This document shows positions 52,205 through 62,300 of a stretch of 64,000 nucleotides of DNA, piece after piece. The notes beneath the pieces are model-generated. The model did not search any database, was not told where the DNA came from, and worked only from the letters and a program-made list of their open reading frames with translations. The position numbers and the translations under genes are program-made. Within the stretch, counting starts at the first letter, position 1, and each line of letters starts with the position of its first letter. The stretch is from Leptolinea sp964420995 (GTDB lineage Bacteria > Chloroflexota > Anaerolineae > Anaerolineales > Anaerolineaceae), in the NCBI GenBank assembly GCA_964420995.1, contig CAYQUX010000021.1, positions 9,077 to 73,076 on the forward strand, read 5' to 3'.

Positions 52205-52942
52205 TTAAATCCTATCTGATAATGGAAATACCGACTTTCCGATCTGCTTTTCTAACATCGCAATATGAGCGAGTTTTTCAAGGTCTGTGTTGGCTAAATG
52301 GATTGACAAAATTGTTTCTTTCTCAGGTTTATCAGAAGTACTGCTAAAACTTCCCCACAGAGAATCAATAAAAGCGTTATTACCTTTATCAATATATTCC
52401 GAAATTGCCTGTTTTGAAATATCTATTGGAATATTATAACTTTTTAATCTTTCAGCCAATTCGTTTTGTGTTTCAGGATTCTCTTTTAAGTAGTTCCTGA
52501 ATTCGGAATTGGGATAAACATCACTGGATAATGCAGGTTCTGGTTTACTCCAAAAATTATTTGGATTTTCTCCGATACGTTGAAAATTTTTTATCGAATC
52601 TTGGATGGCATCCAAATACATTTTTAATATCAAAGAATATTTATACGAATCATTGTTTTCATAACCGCTTTTCTTTAATTCTAAAGGAAGTATCTCAACT
52701 AATTTACCTAATTTTCCCTGTTTTATTATATCCAGAATGAATTCAGGTGAAACGTTGGAAGAATTCAGGTTTTTTATCCGATCATAAAACGCATTTATTC
52801 TTTTTTCACCACCATTACAGATATATTCACCAAAAACCTTACTATTTTTCGAATATTCTTTTTCTTTTTCTTTTTTAGAAATGGCTTCATAGATTTGCCA
52901 AATCAATAAAATGATCCCCATCACATACAATATTGTATCCAT
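52205..52942 (-). CDS. Membrane-anchored hypothetical protein, unknown
   Basis: The 245-residue protein has one N-terminal membrane helix (TILYVMGIILLIWQIYEAI) followed by a basic stretch (SKKEKEKEYSK) and a mostly helical soluble domain. Near the end, SFSSTSDKPEKETILSIHLA and LEKLAHIAMLEKQIGK are seen. No family is recognised. GGAGAAAAC precedes the ATG. It is the first cargo gene of the array and, unlike the others, has its own rho-independent terminator. Confidence 0.68.
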   Translation of the reverse strand: MDTILYVMGIILLIWQIYEAISKKEKEKEYSKNSKVFGEYICNGGEKRINAFYDRIKNLNSSNVSPEFILDIIKQGKLGKLVEILPLELKKSGYENNDSYKYSLILKMYLDAIQDSIKNFQRIGENPNNFWSKPEPALSSDVYPNSEFRNYLKENPETQNELAERLKSYNIPIDISKQAISEYIDKGNNAFIDSLWGSFSSTSDKPEKETILSIHLANTDLEKLAHIAMLEKQIGKSVFPLSDRI

Positions 52943-53279
52943 CAGTTTTCTCCTATATCCATACGTTAATCAGGAATGGTGGTTAATGAAAACGGCACAT
53001 GAATTAGGCTTTTTTCACCCCCTGGGTAGATATTCCAATGATTTTCTTGAATTATTATATAAAGATAGTGTTCAAAAAAAAAGAAAACTCATCTTTACTG
53101 GATAAAATTGAATTTATTGGTTTTGACCAAATTCCTTAACATTCAAAACGAACACTATTCAACTTTTACATGTTGATCTTATCACATTTATCCGACAAAA
53201 TTAAAATTTTTATTATTCCATACCTCTCCTGAGGCGAAACCCGCCCCGCCATCCATACGCTTCGGTATAATCAATCATT
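52943..53279. other. AT-rich gap ahead of rsmG
   Basis: No gene is supported in these 337 bases. A TATAAT at 53266-53271 lies only eight bases before the rsmG ATG, implying a nearly leaderless transcript if it is used; no -35 box is evident. Composition changes from AT-rich to GC-rich near 53.23 kb, marking the island edge. No attachment-site repeat was recognised. Confidence 0.4.
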
Positions 53280-53990
53280 ATGTCCTTTCTCCCCGAACAG
53301 ACCAAATCCCTTCTCGGTTTGCAGCTTTCCTCTCATCAGTGCGAAGCCTTCGAGTTGTACGAAAGCGAACTACTGGAATGGAACGAGAAGTTCAACCTTA
53401 CCGCCATCCGCAAGCCGGAAGAGATCCGCAGCAAGCACTTCCTGGATTCATTGACCGTGCTGCTGGGTTTCCGTGAGCCCAAACCGGCGCGCCTGATCGA
53501 TATTGGCACCGGCGCCGGCTTTCCCGGCATCCCGCTTAAGATCGCCTACCCGCACCTGCGCCTCACCCTGGTGGAATCGGTTGGAAAGAAAGCTGATTTC
53601 TGCCGCCACATGATCGACGTGCTGCGCCTTGAAAAAGTGGATGTGCTGCAGGCGCGCGCGGAAGACCTGGGGCAGATTGCCGGACAGCGTGAAGCCTACG
53701 ATATGGCTGTAGCCCGCGCCGTAGCTGCCCTGCCCGTGCTGGCGGAGTACCTGCTGCCGCTGGTAAAAATCGGTGGACGGGTGGTTGCCCAGAAGGGGGA
53801 ATCCGCGCATGCCGAAGCGCACGCCGCCGAACACGCCATCCGTGTATTGGGCGGCCGCATGCAGCAGATCAAACCGGTTGTGCTGCCCGGTGTGGCCGAC
53901 GAGCGCTTCCTGATATTGATTGATAAGGTCGCCGCCACGCCCAATGGTTACCCCCGGCGCGCCGGTCTGGCGGCTAAGCGCCCGTTGTAG
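53280..53990 (+). CDS. rsmG: 16S rRNA (guanine-N7) methyltransferase G
   Basis: RsmG methylates G527 of 16S rRNA (E. coli numbering). The 236-residue protein has WNEKFNLTAIRKPEEIRSKH, HFLDSLTVL, the SAM motif DIGTGAGFPGIPLKIAYP and VARAVAALPVLAEYLLPL. Length and motifs are typical. No ribosome-binding site precedes the ATG and a TATAAT lies eight bases upstream, so it may be leaderless. Its end overlaps recF by 17 bases in the opposite orientation. Confidence 0.95.
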   Translation: MSFLPEQTKSLLGLQLSSHQCEAFELYESELLEWNEKFNLTAIRKPEEIRSKHFLDSLTVLLGFREPKPARLIDIGTGAGFPGIPLKIAYPHLRLTLVESVGKKADFCRHMIDVLRLEKVDVLQARAEDLGQIAGQREAYDMAVARAVAALPVLAEYLLPLVKIGGRVVAQKGESAHAEAHAAEHAIRVLGGRMQQIKPVVLPGVADERFLILIDKVAATPNGYPRRAGLAAKRPL

Positions 53991-55158
53991 GCGCGGCTTC
54001 CGCCTGCACACACCCCGCCGTCACCCGCCAGATGGAACAGGCGGACATGAACTTATCCGAGAACTGATGCAGGTCTGTGGTAGTCAACATTCCCTGGTCA
54101 CATTCCTCCAGGGTCTCCTGAAGATCCGCCCGGCGGTGCAGGTCCAATTCTGCCAGGGTTTCATCCAGCAGCAGCACCGGCCATTCTCCGCTCTGGCTTT
54201 TCATCCAGTTGACTTCGGCTAACTTTAACGACAGCATGGCCGTGCGCACCTGTCCGCGTGAACCAAAATCACCCAGGTCGAGGTTGTTACACAGAAAATG
54301 CAGGTCGTCGCGATGCGGGCCAAACACGGTCACCCCGCGGGCAATCTCTTCACGGCGTGCCTGCTGTAGTGAATTACGGAAGGTTTTCTGAACTTTTTCC
54401 AGGGTAAGATCCGCGCCGTCAAAATCCTCACCATTAATGGCCGGTTTATAAACGATTGACAATCGCTCCGATCCATTGGTCAGGCGCTGGTGCAGCCGCG
54501 CCGCATGTTCTTCCAACTGGCTCACGGCCTTCGCGCGTGCCAGGATCATTTCCGAACCGAGGTTAACCAACTGGTCATCCCAGTAGATCAACTGGTCGGG
54601 CTGGCCTTGCTGTTCGGCGAGCATTTTCAGCAGGGCATTGCGCCGGGTGATCACCCGCGAATAATCGCTCAGATTGCGGGCGTAACCGGGAACCGCCTGA
54701 CACAGCGCCATGTTCAGGAATTTGCGGCGGTCGTCGGGGCTGCCCTCGATGATGCGGGTCATCTGCGGCAGAAAGATCACCGCCGAAAACTGCCCCACGG
54801 CTTCTGCGGCGCTTTTCTTCACCCCATTGAGCAGGATCTCCTTACGCGTGCGCGACCCGGCCGGCAGTACCGGTTCCTGGATGATACGCACTTCCAGCCG
54901 GTGGGGTGATCCTCCGCGTTCATACTCCGCTACAATGCGCGCCACCGCCAGCGGTTCGTTGACGGCCGTGAAGTTGATCATCTGCCGATCAGTCCCCGCC
55001 TGAAAAGAGGCGAAGGTCGCCAGGTAATACACGGCTTCCATCAGGCTGGTCTTGCCCTGCGCGTTATCACCCACCAGAACAAGAATCCGCCCGGGGAGGT
55101 CCATCTCCAGGCGGGAAAACGCGCGAAAATTGGTGAGCGACAGGCGGTTCAGGCGCAT
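53974..55158 (-). CDS. recF: DNA replication and repair protein RecF
   Basis: RecF is an SMC-like ATPase that loads RecA at gaps with RecO and RecR. The 394-residue protein begins MRLNRLSLTNFRAFSRLEMD, with Walker A VGDNAQGKTSLMEAVYYLA, FGPHRDDLHF, SRGQVRTAMLSLKLAE (signature region) and Walker B VLLLDETLAELDLHRR. It follows def by three bases, so the two are co-transcribed. dnaA, dnaN and gyrB, its common neighbours elsewhere, are not in the window. Confidence 0.95.
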   Translation of the reverse strand: MRLNRLSLTNFRAFSRLEMDLPGRILVLVGDNAQGKTSLMEAVYYLATFASFQAGTDRQMINFTAVNEPLAVARIVAEYERGGSPHRLEVRIIQEPVLPAGSRTRKEILLNGVKKSAAEAVGQFSAVIFLPQMTRIIEGSPDDRRKFLNMALCQAVPGYARNLSDYSRVITRRNALLKMLAEQQGQPDQLIYWDDQLVNLGSEMILARAKAVSQLEEHAARLHQRLTNGSERLSIVYKPAINGEDFDGADLTLEKVQKTFRNSLQQARREEIARGVTVFGPHRDDLHFLCNNLDLGDFGSRGQVRTAMLSLKLAEVNWMKSQSGEWPVLLLDETLAELDLHRRADLQETLEECDQGMLTTTDLHQFSDKFMSACSIWRVTAGCVQAEAAPTTGA

Positions 55159-55161
55159 GGA

Positions 55162-55668
55162 TCAATCCGCAGGAATGTCTTCGCCTTCCCGCGGTTTCCA
55201 GACTTCGGTAGCTCGATCGGTGTAAATAATGCCGTCAAGATGGTCCATCTCATGCTGGAAGATGCGTGCCAGCCAGCCCTGGGCTTTGATCTTGACCGGT
55301 TTGCCCTTGCGGTTCAACCCCTTAACGACCACGCCATAATAACGTTCCACCTCGCCTACCAGTCCGGGAACGGACAGACAGGCTTCAATGCCCTTCACGA
55401 TCTGCTCGGAGGCGGTGACAATCTCGGGGTTGGCCACCACGAACAGCTTTTTGGGTGCTTCGTCATCGTCTTCGTCGCCATATTCGATGACGATCAGGCG
55501 CTGCGATACTCCCACCTGCGGCGCAGCCAGTCCCACGCCGGGCGCTTCGCGCATGGTGTCGATCATATCATCCACCAGTTTTGAAAAGTCTTTCCCAAAT
55601 TCCGTTATTTTATGCGCTTTACGCCGAAGAACGGGGTCAGGAATACTGACAATGTTCATAATTGCCAT
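55162..55668 (-). CDS. def: Peptide deformylase
   Basis: Def removes the N-formyl group from nascent proteins. All three motifs are present: GVGLAAPQVG (motif 1), EACLSVPG (motif 2, normally EGCLS, here Ala for Gly) and QHEMDHLDG (motif 3) with the metal ligands Cys and two His. The product is about 168 residues. The start at 55668 (MAIMNIVSIPDPVLRRK) is preferred, with GGAG ten bases before; ATG 55659 is possible. Confidence 0.94.
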   Translation of the reverse strand: MAIMNIVSIPDPVLRRKAHKITEFGKDFSKLVDDMIDTMREAPGVGLAAPQVGVSQRLIVIEYGDEDDDEAPKKLFVVANPEIVTASEQIVKGIEACLSVPGLVGEVERYYGVVVKGLNRKGKPVKIKAQGWLARIFQHEMDHLDGIIYTDRATEVWKPREGEDIPAD

Positions 55669-55750
55669 ACGCTTATTTCTCCATCCAGTTACCACAATTC
55701 CAATTACCCGTACCCGCGATTCGGTAGTTCGATTTCGCGGGTCCGTTTTT

Positions 55751-58225
55751 TCAGGCGGGAATGTCCGCCTTTAATTTCTCCAGGGCCGCTTTTTCTGATT
55801 TATTGAAAACCAGTTTGTCGGCGTCTTTATCCAGGTCAACGGTGACTACGTCACCCGAGACAAACTGCCCGGAAAGCAAGCTGATGGACAGCGGGCTTTC
55901 GACATATTTTTGCAGGGCGCGGCGCAGCGGCCGGGCGCCAAAGGCGGGGTCAAAGCCAAGGTGTGACACCCATTCGCGGGCTTCGGGGGTCAGGATGACA
56001 TCCAGACCATGCTCCTGAAGGCGGTTGCTGACTTCCTTCATCTGAAGATCAACGATCTGCCCCATCTGTTCCACGGTCAACGGCGAGAACATGATCACTT
56101 CATCAATACGGTTGATGAATTCCGGCCGGAAGGTGGATTTAAGAGCTTTTTCGACCTTGTCGTGCGCTTCGCGTTCTTCGTCGGTTTCGCCGAGCAGGAA
56201 ACCCAGCGAACCGTTGCGGCGCACATATTCCGTGCCCAGGTTGCTGGTCATGATCAGCACCGTGTTGCGGAAGTCCACCACGCGTCCCTGGCCGTCCGTC
56301 AGGCGGCCGTCATCAAGGATCTGCAATAGGGCGTTCCATACTTCAGGATGCGCTTTCTCGATCTCATCGAACAGGATCACGCGGTACGGCCGGCGGCGAA
56401 CGGCTTCAGTCAACTGACCGCCCTCTTCGTAACCCACATAACCCGGAGGCGCACCGAATAGCCGTGAAGCGGTGTGCTGCTCGCGGTATTCGCTCATATC
56501 CAGGCGTACCAGGGCTTCTTCGTCATCAAACATGAATTCCGCCAGCGCCTTGGCCAGTTCGGTCTTGCCCACGCCGGAGGGGCCGATGAAAATGAACGAA
56601 CCGATCGGCCGGCGCGGGTCCTTGAGTCCGCTGCGCGCGCGGCGGATGGCATCCGCCACGGCATGGATGGCTTCTTCCTGTCCAATGACCCGTTCATGGA
56701 TACGCTCTTCCATCTGCAGCAAGCGGGTCTGCTCGGTTTCCATCATCTGGTTCACGGGGATGCCCGTCCACTGGCAGACAACTTCGGCGATGTCATTGAC
56801 ATCCACGACTTCGTCCAGTTTATGCTCTTCTTCCCATTTGTCGCGCAGTTCGTTGAACTCGGTTTCAAGGCGCAGGCGGTCAGCCTTTTTGCGGGCGGCG
56901 CGTTCGTAATCACGCTCCACGCTGGCCTGTTCCTCTTCCGCGCGATTCCGGTCAATTTCACTCTTGCGGTCCTTCAGGTCTTGCGGCATGGAGAACAGCG
57001 CCACGCGCAATTTAGCCGCCGATTCGTCAATCAGGTCAATGGCCTTGTCCGGCAGATGCCGGTCGGTCACGTAGCGGTCCGAGAGGCGCGCGGCAGCCAC
57101 CAGGGCGTCATCCGAGAAATGCACCTTGTGGTGGGCTTCGTAGCGGTCGCGCAGACCGCGCAGCATGGAGATGGTATCGTCAACGCTGGGTTCTTCCACG
57201 AATACCGGCGCGAACCGCCGTTCCAGAGCGGTGTCTTTTTCAATAAACTTGTGATACTCATCCAGGGTGGTGGCGCCCACGCATTGCAGTTCGCCGCGCG
57301 CCAGGGCCGGTTTGAGCATGTTGCTGGCGTCCATGGCGCCCTGGGCGGCGCCGGCGCCGACCACGGTATGCAGCTCATCAATGAAGAGGATGATTTCCCC
57401 TTCCGAACGCTGCACTTCTTCAATGGCGGCTTTCAGGCGTTCTTCAAATTCACCGCGGAAGCGCGAGCCGGCGATCATGGCGCCCAGGTCAAGCGAGACC
57501 ACCCGCTTGCCCATCAATATTTCGGGCACATCGTTGGCAGCGATCTTCTGTGCCAGGCCTTCCACGATGGCCGTCTTACCCACACCGGCTTCGCCGATGA
57601 GCACCGGGTTGTTCTTGGTGCGGCGCGAGAGGATTTGCATGACGCGCAAAATCTCATTATCCCGCCCGATGACCGGATCAAGCTTGCCTTCGCGGGACTG
57701 GGTTGTCAGGTCGCGGGAATATTTTTCAAGAGTGCGGAAACGGGTTTCCGATTGCGGGTCGGTCACCCGCTGCCCGCCGCGCTGCTGGATAATGGCATCG
57801 TACACGCGGTCGCGGGTCAAGCCGGCGCCTTCCAAAAGACGGGCGGCCGGGGTATTCCGTTCGCTCAAAATCGCCAGGAACATATGTTCCGTGGAGATGT
57901 ATTCGTCTTTCAGGCGGCTGGCTTCTTCGTTTGCCAGGTCCATGATCCGCTTCACACGCGGGGTGATGAAGATCTGTCCGGCGCCGCCGCCGAAAATACT
58001 GGCTTTCGGGCTGGTGCGTAAAATGTAATCCAGCCGTTCGGAGAGCGTGGTGGGGTCAACTTTCAATACTTCCAGTAACTGGGTTACCATTCCCTGCGGC
58101 TGTTCGATGAGAGCCAGCAGAATATGTTCCGTGTCGATCTGATTGTGTCCGTATCGCTGGATGATCTCTGCCGCTCGCTGAGCCGCTTCCTGGGCGCGCT
58201 CGGTAAATCGGTCAAAACGCATCAT
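55751..58225 (-). CDS. clpC: ATP-dependent Clp protease ATP-binding subunit ClpC
   Basis: The product of about 824 residues is an AAA+ unfoldase: N-terminal Clp repeats (MMRFDRFTERAQEAAQRAAE), D1 with GEAGVGKTAIVEGLAQ, a UVR-type middle region (DRNRAEEEQASVERDYERA), D2 with GPSGVGKTELAKALAEF, and C-terminal ClpP-binding and sensor regions. An AAGGA site lies eight bases before ATG 58225; ATG 58222 is an alternative. It probably acts with ClpP in proteolysis of stress-damaged proteins. clpP and mcsA/B are not adjacent. Confidence 0.96.
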   Translation of the reverse strand: MMRFDRFTERAQEAAQRAAEIIQRYGHNQIDTEHILLALIEQPQGMVTQLLEVLKVDPTTLSERLDYILRTSPKASIFGGGAGQIFITPRVKRIMDLANEEASRLKDEYISTEHMFLAILSERNTPAARLLEGAGLTRDRVYDAIIQQRGGQRVTDPQSETRFRTLEKYSRDLTTQSREGKLDPVIGRDNEILRVMQILSRRTKNNPVLIGEAGVGKTAIVEGLAQKIAANDVPEILMGKRVVSLDLGAMIAGSRFRGEFEERLKAAIEEVQRSEGEIILFIDELHTVVGAGAAQGAMDASNMLKPALARGELQCVGATTLDEYHKFIEKDTALERRFAPVFVEEPSVDDTISMLRGLRDRYEAHHKVHFSDDALVAAARLSDRYVTDRHLPDKAIDLIDESAAKLRVALFSMPQDLKDRKSEIDRNRAEEEQASVERDYERAARKKADRLRLETEFNELRDKWEEEHKLDEVVDVNDIAEVVCQWTGIPVNQMMETEQTRLLQMEERIHERVIGQEEAIHAVADAIRRARSGLKDPRRPIGSFIFIGPSGVGKTELAKALAEFMFDDEEALVRLDMSEYREQHTASRLFGAPPGYVGYEEGGQLTEAVRRRPYRVILFDEIEKAHPEVWNALLQILDDGRLTDGQGRVVDFRNTVLIMTSNLGTEYVRRNGSLGFLLGETDEEREAHDKVEKALKSTFRPEFINRIDEVIMFSPLTVEQMGQIVDLQMKEVSNRLQEHGLDVILTPEAREWVSHLGFDPAFGARPLRRALQKYVESPLSISLLSGQFVSGDVVTVDLDKDADKLVFNKSEKAALEKLKADIPA

Positions 58226-58261
58226 AGAATCCGTCCTTGCCGGGTGAAATTGCCCGGTCAA

Positions 58262-58270
58262 ATGATTATA
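58262..58270 (-). promoter_or_regulatory. Extended -10 promoter for clpC
   Basis: On the minus strand TGC followed by TATAAT (box at 58265-58270) forms an extended -10 motif about 40 bases before the clpC start. A TTGAAA is present but 21 bases away. No CIRCE or CtsR operator was recognised. Confidence 0.5.
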
Positions 58271-58343
58271 GCATCATCAGTATTGGAAGCCTTTCAACAC
58301 TGTATAAGAAAAACATCAACATTTTCGGTAAAATACACGTATT

Positions 58344-59345
58344 ATGACGATTGCCATTGTGAAAAATCCGCACCTGCGCCCTATGGATCCGCGCAAAGAC
58401 CTGAACGGTGTGGCAGATCTGATCGACATTTGCTTTGATTTCCACATGGATGAGGACGGCCGCGAATATGTGCGGCAGATTCGACGGGCAGCCCGGGCAC
58501 AAAATTCCTTTTTCGGTTTAAGTCAGGCGATAGGCAGCAGCGGCCTGCCCATGCAGGGTTTCGTGTGGGAAGTGGATGGACGCCTGGTGGGAAATTTAAC
58601 CATCATCCCGTTTTTACGCAATGCCCGCTGGCATTACCTGATCGCCAACGTGGCCACCAATCCGCAGTACCGGCGGCAGGGCATTGCCCGCAAATTAACC
58701 GAAGCCGCCCTGCAGTATATCCGCGAACACAGCGGGTACACCGCGTGGCTTCAGGTACGTGAAGACAACCCGGGTGCATTTGAATTGTACAAAAGCCTGG
58801 GATTCCATGAGGTAGCCCGGCGCACCACCTACCGGGCATTTCCCCGTAACTATAAAAGCGCGCCGGCGGGCAGCAATATCTACCTGACTCACCGCAGATC
58901 CTCTGATTGGCCAACACAAAAAGCCTGGCTGCAAAGTATTTACCCATCAGAGGTCGCCTGGCACCTGCCGTTGCAGATGCAGAGTCTTAGACCGGGTCTG
59001 TGGACCGGTTTGATGCACTTTCTGCAAGATGATATGGTTTACCAGTGGTCGGCCCGCCGCGGCGAACGACTACTGGGAGTCGCCAGCCTTGAGACCAACC
59101 GGGGAAACGTAGACAATCTCTGGCTGGCGTTTCCACCCAATTTGGAAGAGGACGCCCTGTTCGCGCTGCTGACCCAAGCCCGGCTGGAAGGCTCCAGCGT
59201 TCGCACGATTGCCGTGAACTTTCCAAGCGGTGTGGCGGAACGCTGCTTCCAGACAGCCGGGTATGAAAAACATCTGACCCTGATATGGATGAACCAATCC
59301 ATGGATCAGGGTCATACAACTCTCATTTCAGACCATCTGGTCTGA
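58344..59345 (+). CDS. GNAT-family N-acetyltransferase with extra C-terminal domain
   Basis: The 333-residue protein has a GNAT core (about 60-165) with IANVATNPQYRRQGIARKLT and LQVREDNPGAFELYKSLGFH, the acetyl-CoA and C-terminal motifs. Residues 170-333 form a second domain, possibly a degenerate GNAT half, as in some two-domain acetyltransferases. The substrate is unknown. No ribosome-binding site is seen; a TAAAAT lies ten bases upstream. It is divergent from clpC and convergent with the glycosyltransferase gene, six bases away. Confidence 0.88.
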   Translation: MTIAIVKNPHLRPMDPRKDLNGVADLIDICFDFHMDEDGREYVRQIRRAARAQNSFFGLSQAIGSSGLPMQGFVWEVDGRLVGNLTIIPFLRNARWHYLIANVATNPQYRRQGIARKLTEAALQYIREHSGYTAWLQVREDNPGAFELYKSLGFHEVARRTTYRAFPRNYKSAPAGSNIYLTHRRSSDWPTQKAWLQSIYPSEVAWHLPLQMQSLRPGLWTGLMHFLQDDMVYQWSARRGERLLGVASLETNRGNVDNLWLAFPPNLEEDALFALLTQARLEGSSVRTIAVNFPSGVAERCFQTAGYEKHLTLIWMNQSMDQGHTTLISDHLV

Positions 59346-59351
59346 GGTGGA

Positions 59352-62300
59352 TTATTCGGTCGGCAGCGAGTAGCGCATCAGGCGGTTGTTTCCGCCGTCA
59401 CTAACCCAGATATCGCCGGATTCGTCAACAGCCACACCCGATACCAGTCCAAAGCCATCCACATCGGTGCTGTAATCGCCCCAGCCCATCACAAAGTTGC
59501 CGTCACGGTCGAATTTCAACACGCGGTAACCCTCCGGATCGGTTACATACAGGTTACTGTTCTCATCCACAGCGATGTAGGGTTTGTTGTCGAGGCTCTG
59601 CCCCACCCAGGCGCTGACTTCCCACGCCTTGAAGAAGGAGAAACTGGTTCCGTTGGAGTCAGGTATGAAGACCTGAATACGGGAATTCCAGGTATCGGCC
59701 ACATAAACCATGCCCGTTTTATCGATGGTGATGCCGACAGGTTCGTCAAACTGCCCGGGTTCCAAACCCGTTTCCCCAAACTGGGTGATGAAAGTACCAT
59801 CGGCGGTGAAAACCGCCACCCGTTTGTTGCCGGTATCGGTCACGTATACGTTGCCTTTGGCATCCACGGCCAGTCCGCGGGGGCCCCAGAATCCATCCGG
59901 TTTTTCCGCCTGTCCGAAGTAACCCCACATTTTCATGAAGCGGCCATCGGAGGAGAACTTCTGAATACGATGGTTCCAGGTATCCGCCACAAACACGGAT
60001 CCATCCGTCCCAACGGCCACCGACCACGGTTCATAGAAAGTACCGCCAGGCGCGCTGCCCTTGGATAAATCGGCAAATGATCCCCAATTGTGGAGTAATT
60101 TTCCATCCGCCGAAACGTGCAGAATCCGATGGTTGGCAGAATCAGCCACATAGATGGTGCCATCCTGGGCGATGGCGATATTGCGCGGCTTGTTGAATTG
60201 GATGCCTGTATCCGCCTGCGCGCCAATGACAAAATTCGGCTCGAGTTGGATAAGTTTCGCGAGATAGGGATCAACTTTAGCCGGTTCAGCCGGTGCCGGT
60301 GCGGCACCATAGTTCCACATCTGGGAGATAATATCCTTGCGGATATACAGGCGGATCTTGGCGGCCGGCTGCCAGGTTTCCAGAGTCAGGCTCTGGTTGT
60401 TGGTCAATTTGGCGTATGAGGAATAGTCGCGGTTCAGCCAGATATCGAACACCGCCGCGCGCATTTCCGGGTTAAGGATCACCGCTTTGAGACGCGGCCA
60501 GTCCAGATTAAAGTAATCCTGATTCGGCCACCAGAGGCGCATGTAGGTAAATTGCACGTACCCGTCCTTCAGGATGGTATCCACCTTGCCCATGTTGGTA
60601 TCACCGGCGATCACCACAGGCGAATCTTTCAGATCGCGGGTGGGCTTGTCGGTATACCAGCGGTGATTGGGGTAATCACGCATGTACCACCAGAAGGGGT
60701 ATAGACCGTCATTATCATAGGAAACCACCAGGTCTTTTCCGCTGGTGGTACGGCGCGATATTTCATTGATCTGATCGAGCATGTCTTTCGGACCGCGCGC
60801 CGCATGAGCGTATACCAGGTATTCCTTCGCATTGTCGTAGTTGATGTAGTTGGCCATGATCGCCGTGCGAACGGTCAACACAGTCAGAATGATGAAAATC
60901 CCCGCCGTGAAAAGGCGGAGTACCTCATTCACGCTGAAATCCCAGAGCAGACGCAGGATTCCGAACAGGGTTCCGGCAGTCAGTAAGATGGACAAAATAA
61001 AAGTGCTGGTGGCTTCCAGGTTTTCAATGGTGTTGCCATTGAAGGGAGTTTTCTCACCCAGTAAAGAGCCCACCCCTCCGGCAAAAGCCATCAGGAAACA
61101 GGGGATCAATGTCAGCGCGATCAATCCTTTGCGGTTGGCCACCCGTTTCCAGTCTGTAGAATCCACCAGGTAACCCAGCCCCCAACCAGCCGTGAGTAGC
61201 AGCGGCAGCGCAATGTGCACGGTCAGCCAGGGCATTTTCTCACCGGCCATACTGTAGGCTACCAGGCTTGCCAGACTGAAGAACAGCAACAGAGCCAGAG
61301 TGGGAACCGGACGGCGGGGTTCGACTTCAACATCCTGTTCGGCATCATCCAACCAGTCGGGGGTATCTTCTTCATGGCTTTGCACCAGGGCTTCAGTGTC
61401 TGTTGGAGAATTTGTCGACCAGGTAATGAAGCGTCTGTATCGAATGCCGAAATAGACCGCCAGAATGGTACCCAGGGCAGCCAGATATTCATACACCGGG
61501 ACCTGGATCAAACCATAGAAGTACCAGGGCTGGCTGCCGCGTTGCACACCCTGCTGGGCCAGCCAGTATCCCAGCGAACCCACAATGCCGGTGAAAAAAC
61601 CACGACCATTGGTAAAGAACGTGGTGTAAAGGACAACGTAGATGGTATAAAAAAGTGCCGCGTTCTTCAACCAGGTCTGGCCTTTCCACCAGTACCCGAT
61701 GGCCGCCGAGGCGACGAGAAATACGAGGATGAATGACCCTGTTCGCAACAATCCGGTACTTGTGTAGTCAAGCGGATCCCAGCCGATTAATTTGATGGGC
61801 AATGCCACGAGCTGCGGCAGGATCAAGGTAATAATCAGCACCAGCAGATCGAAGGAACGCATCTTGAGGATCTTTTGCCAGCCAAACGATCCCACCAGGT
61901 TGGCCAGAGCGATCAGGCCGAAGACGAGCACACCGGCCACGCCGCCGTAAATGCACCACTGCACCCAGTCCGGCATTGCGGTGATGGCCGAAGCGGTTGT
62001 CGCTGCCGCCACATCATCGCTGGCGGGTTTGTTAATACTGGCGCCATAGGCTCCCGCGCCCAACACGACCACCATAGCCAGACCTGCCAGCAGCATGAAC
62101 AGAGCAAACCGCCGATGGGCCAGGGAGTCAAGCGACTTCAGGTCGGTGGTTTCGCGTATGAAGTTCAGCGCCAGGAAGATCAACAAGATGGCGGTATAAA
62201 TGAAGGCAGTCTCCTTGGTGCAAAAGTGCAACGCCAGGGAGGCGGTGATCAAATAGAAGTAGGATTTCTTCCCGCTTTCAAGGTAAGCCAAAGTGCCATA

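Noticed and set aside
52911..53105. A 64-codon plus-strand frame ahead of rsmG
   Set aside because: Starts within the oppositely oriented gene, lacks a ribosome-binding site and has no recognisable features.
56474..58021. A 515-codon plus-strand frame opposite clpC
   Set aside because: It is antisense to well-conserved clpC; the composition (His- and Phe-rich) is typical of a shadow frame in GC-rich DNA.
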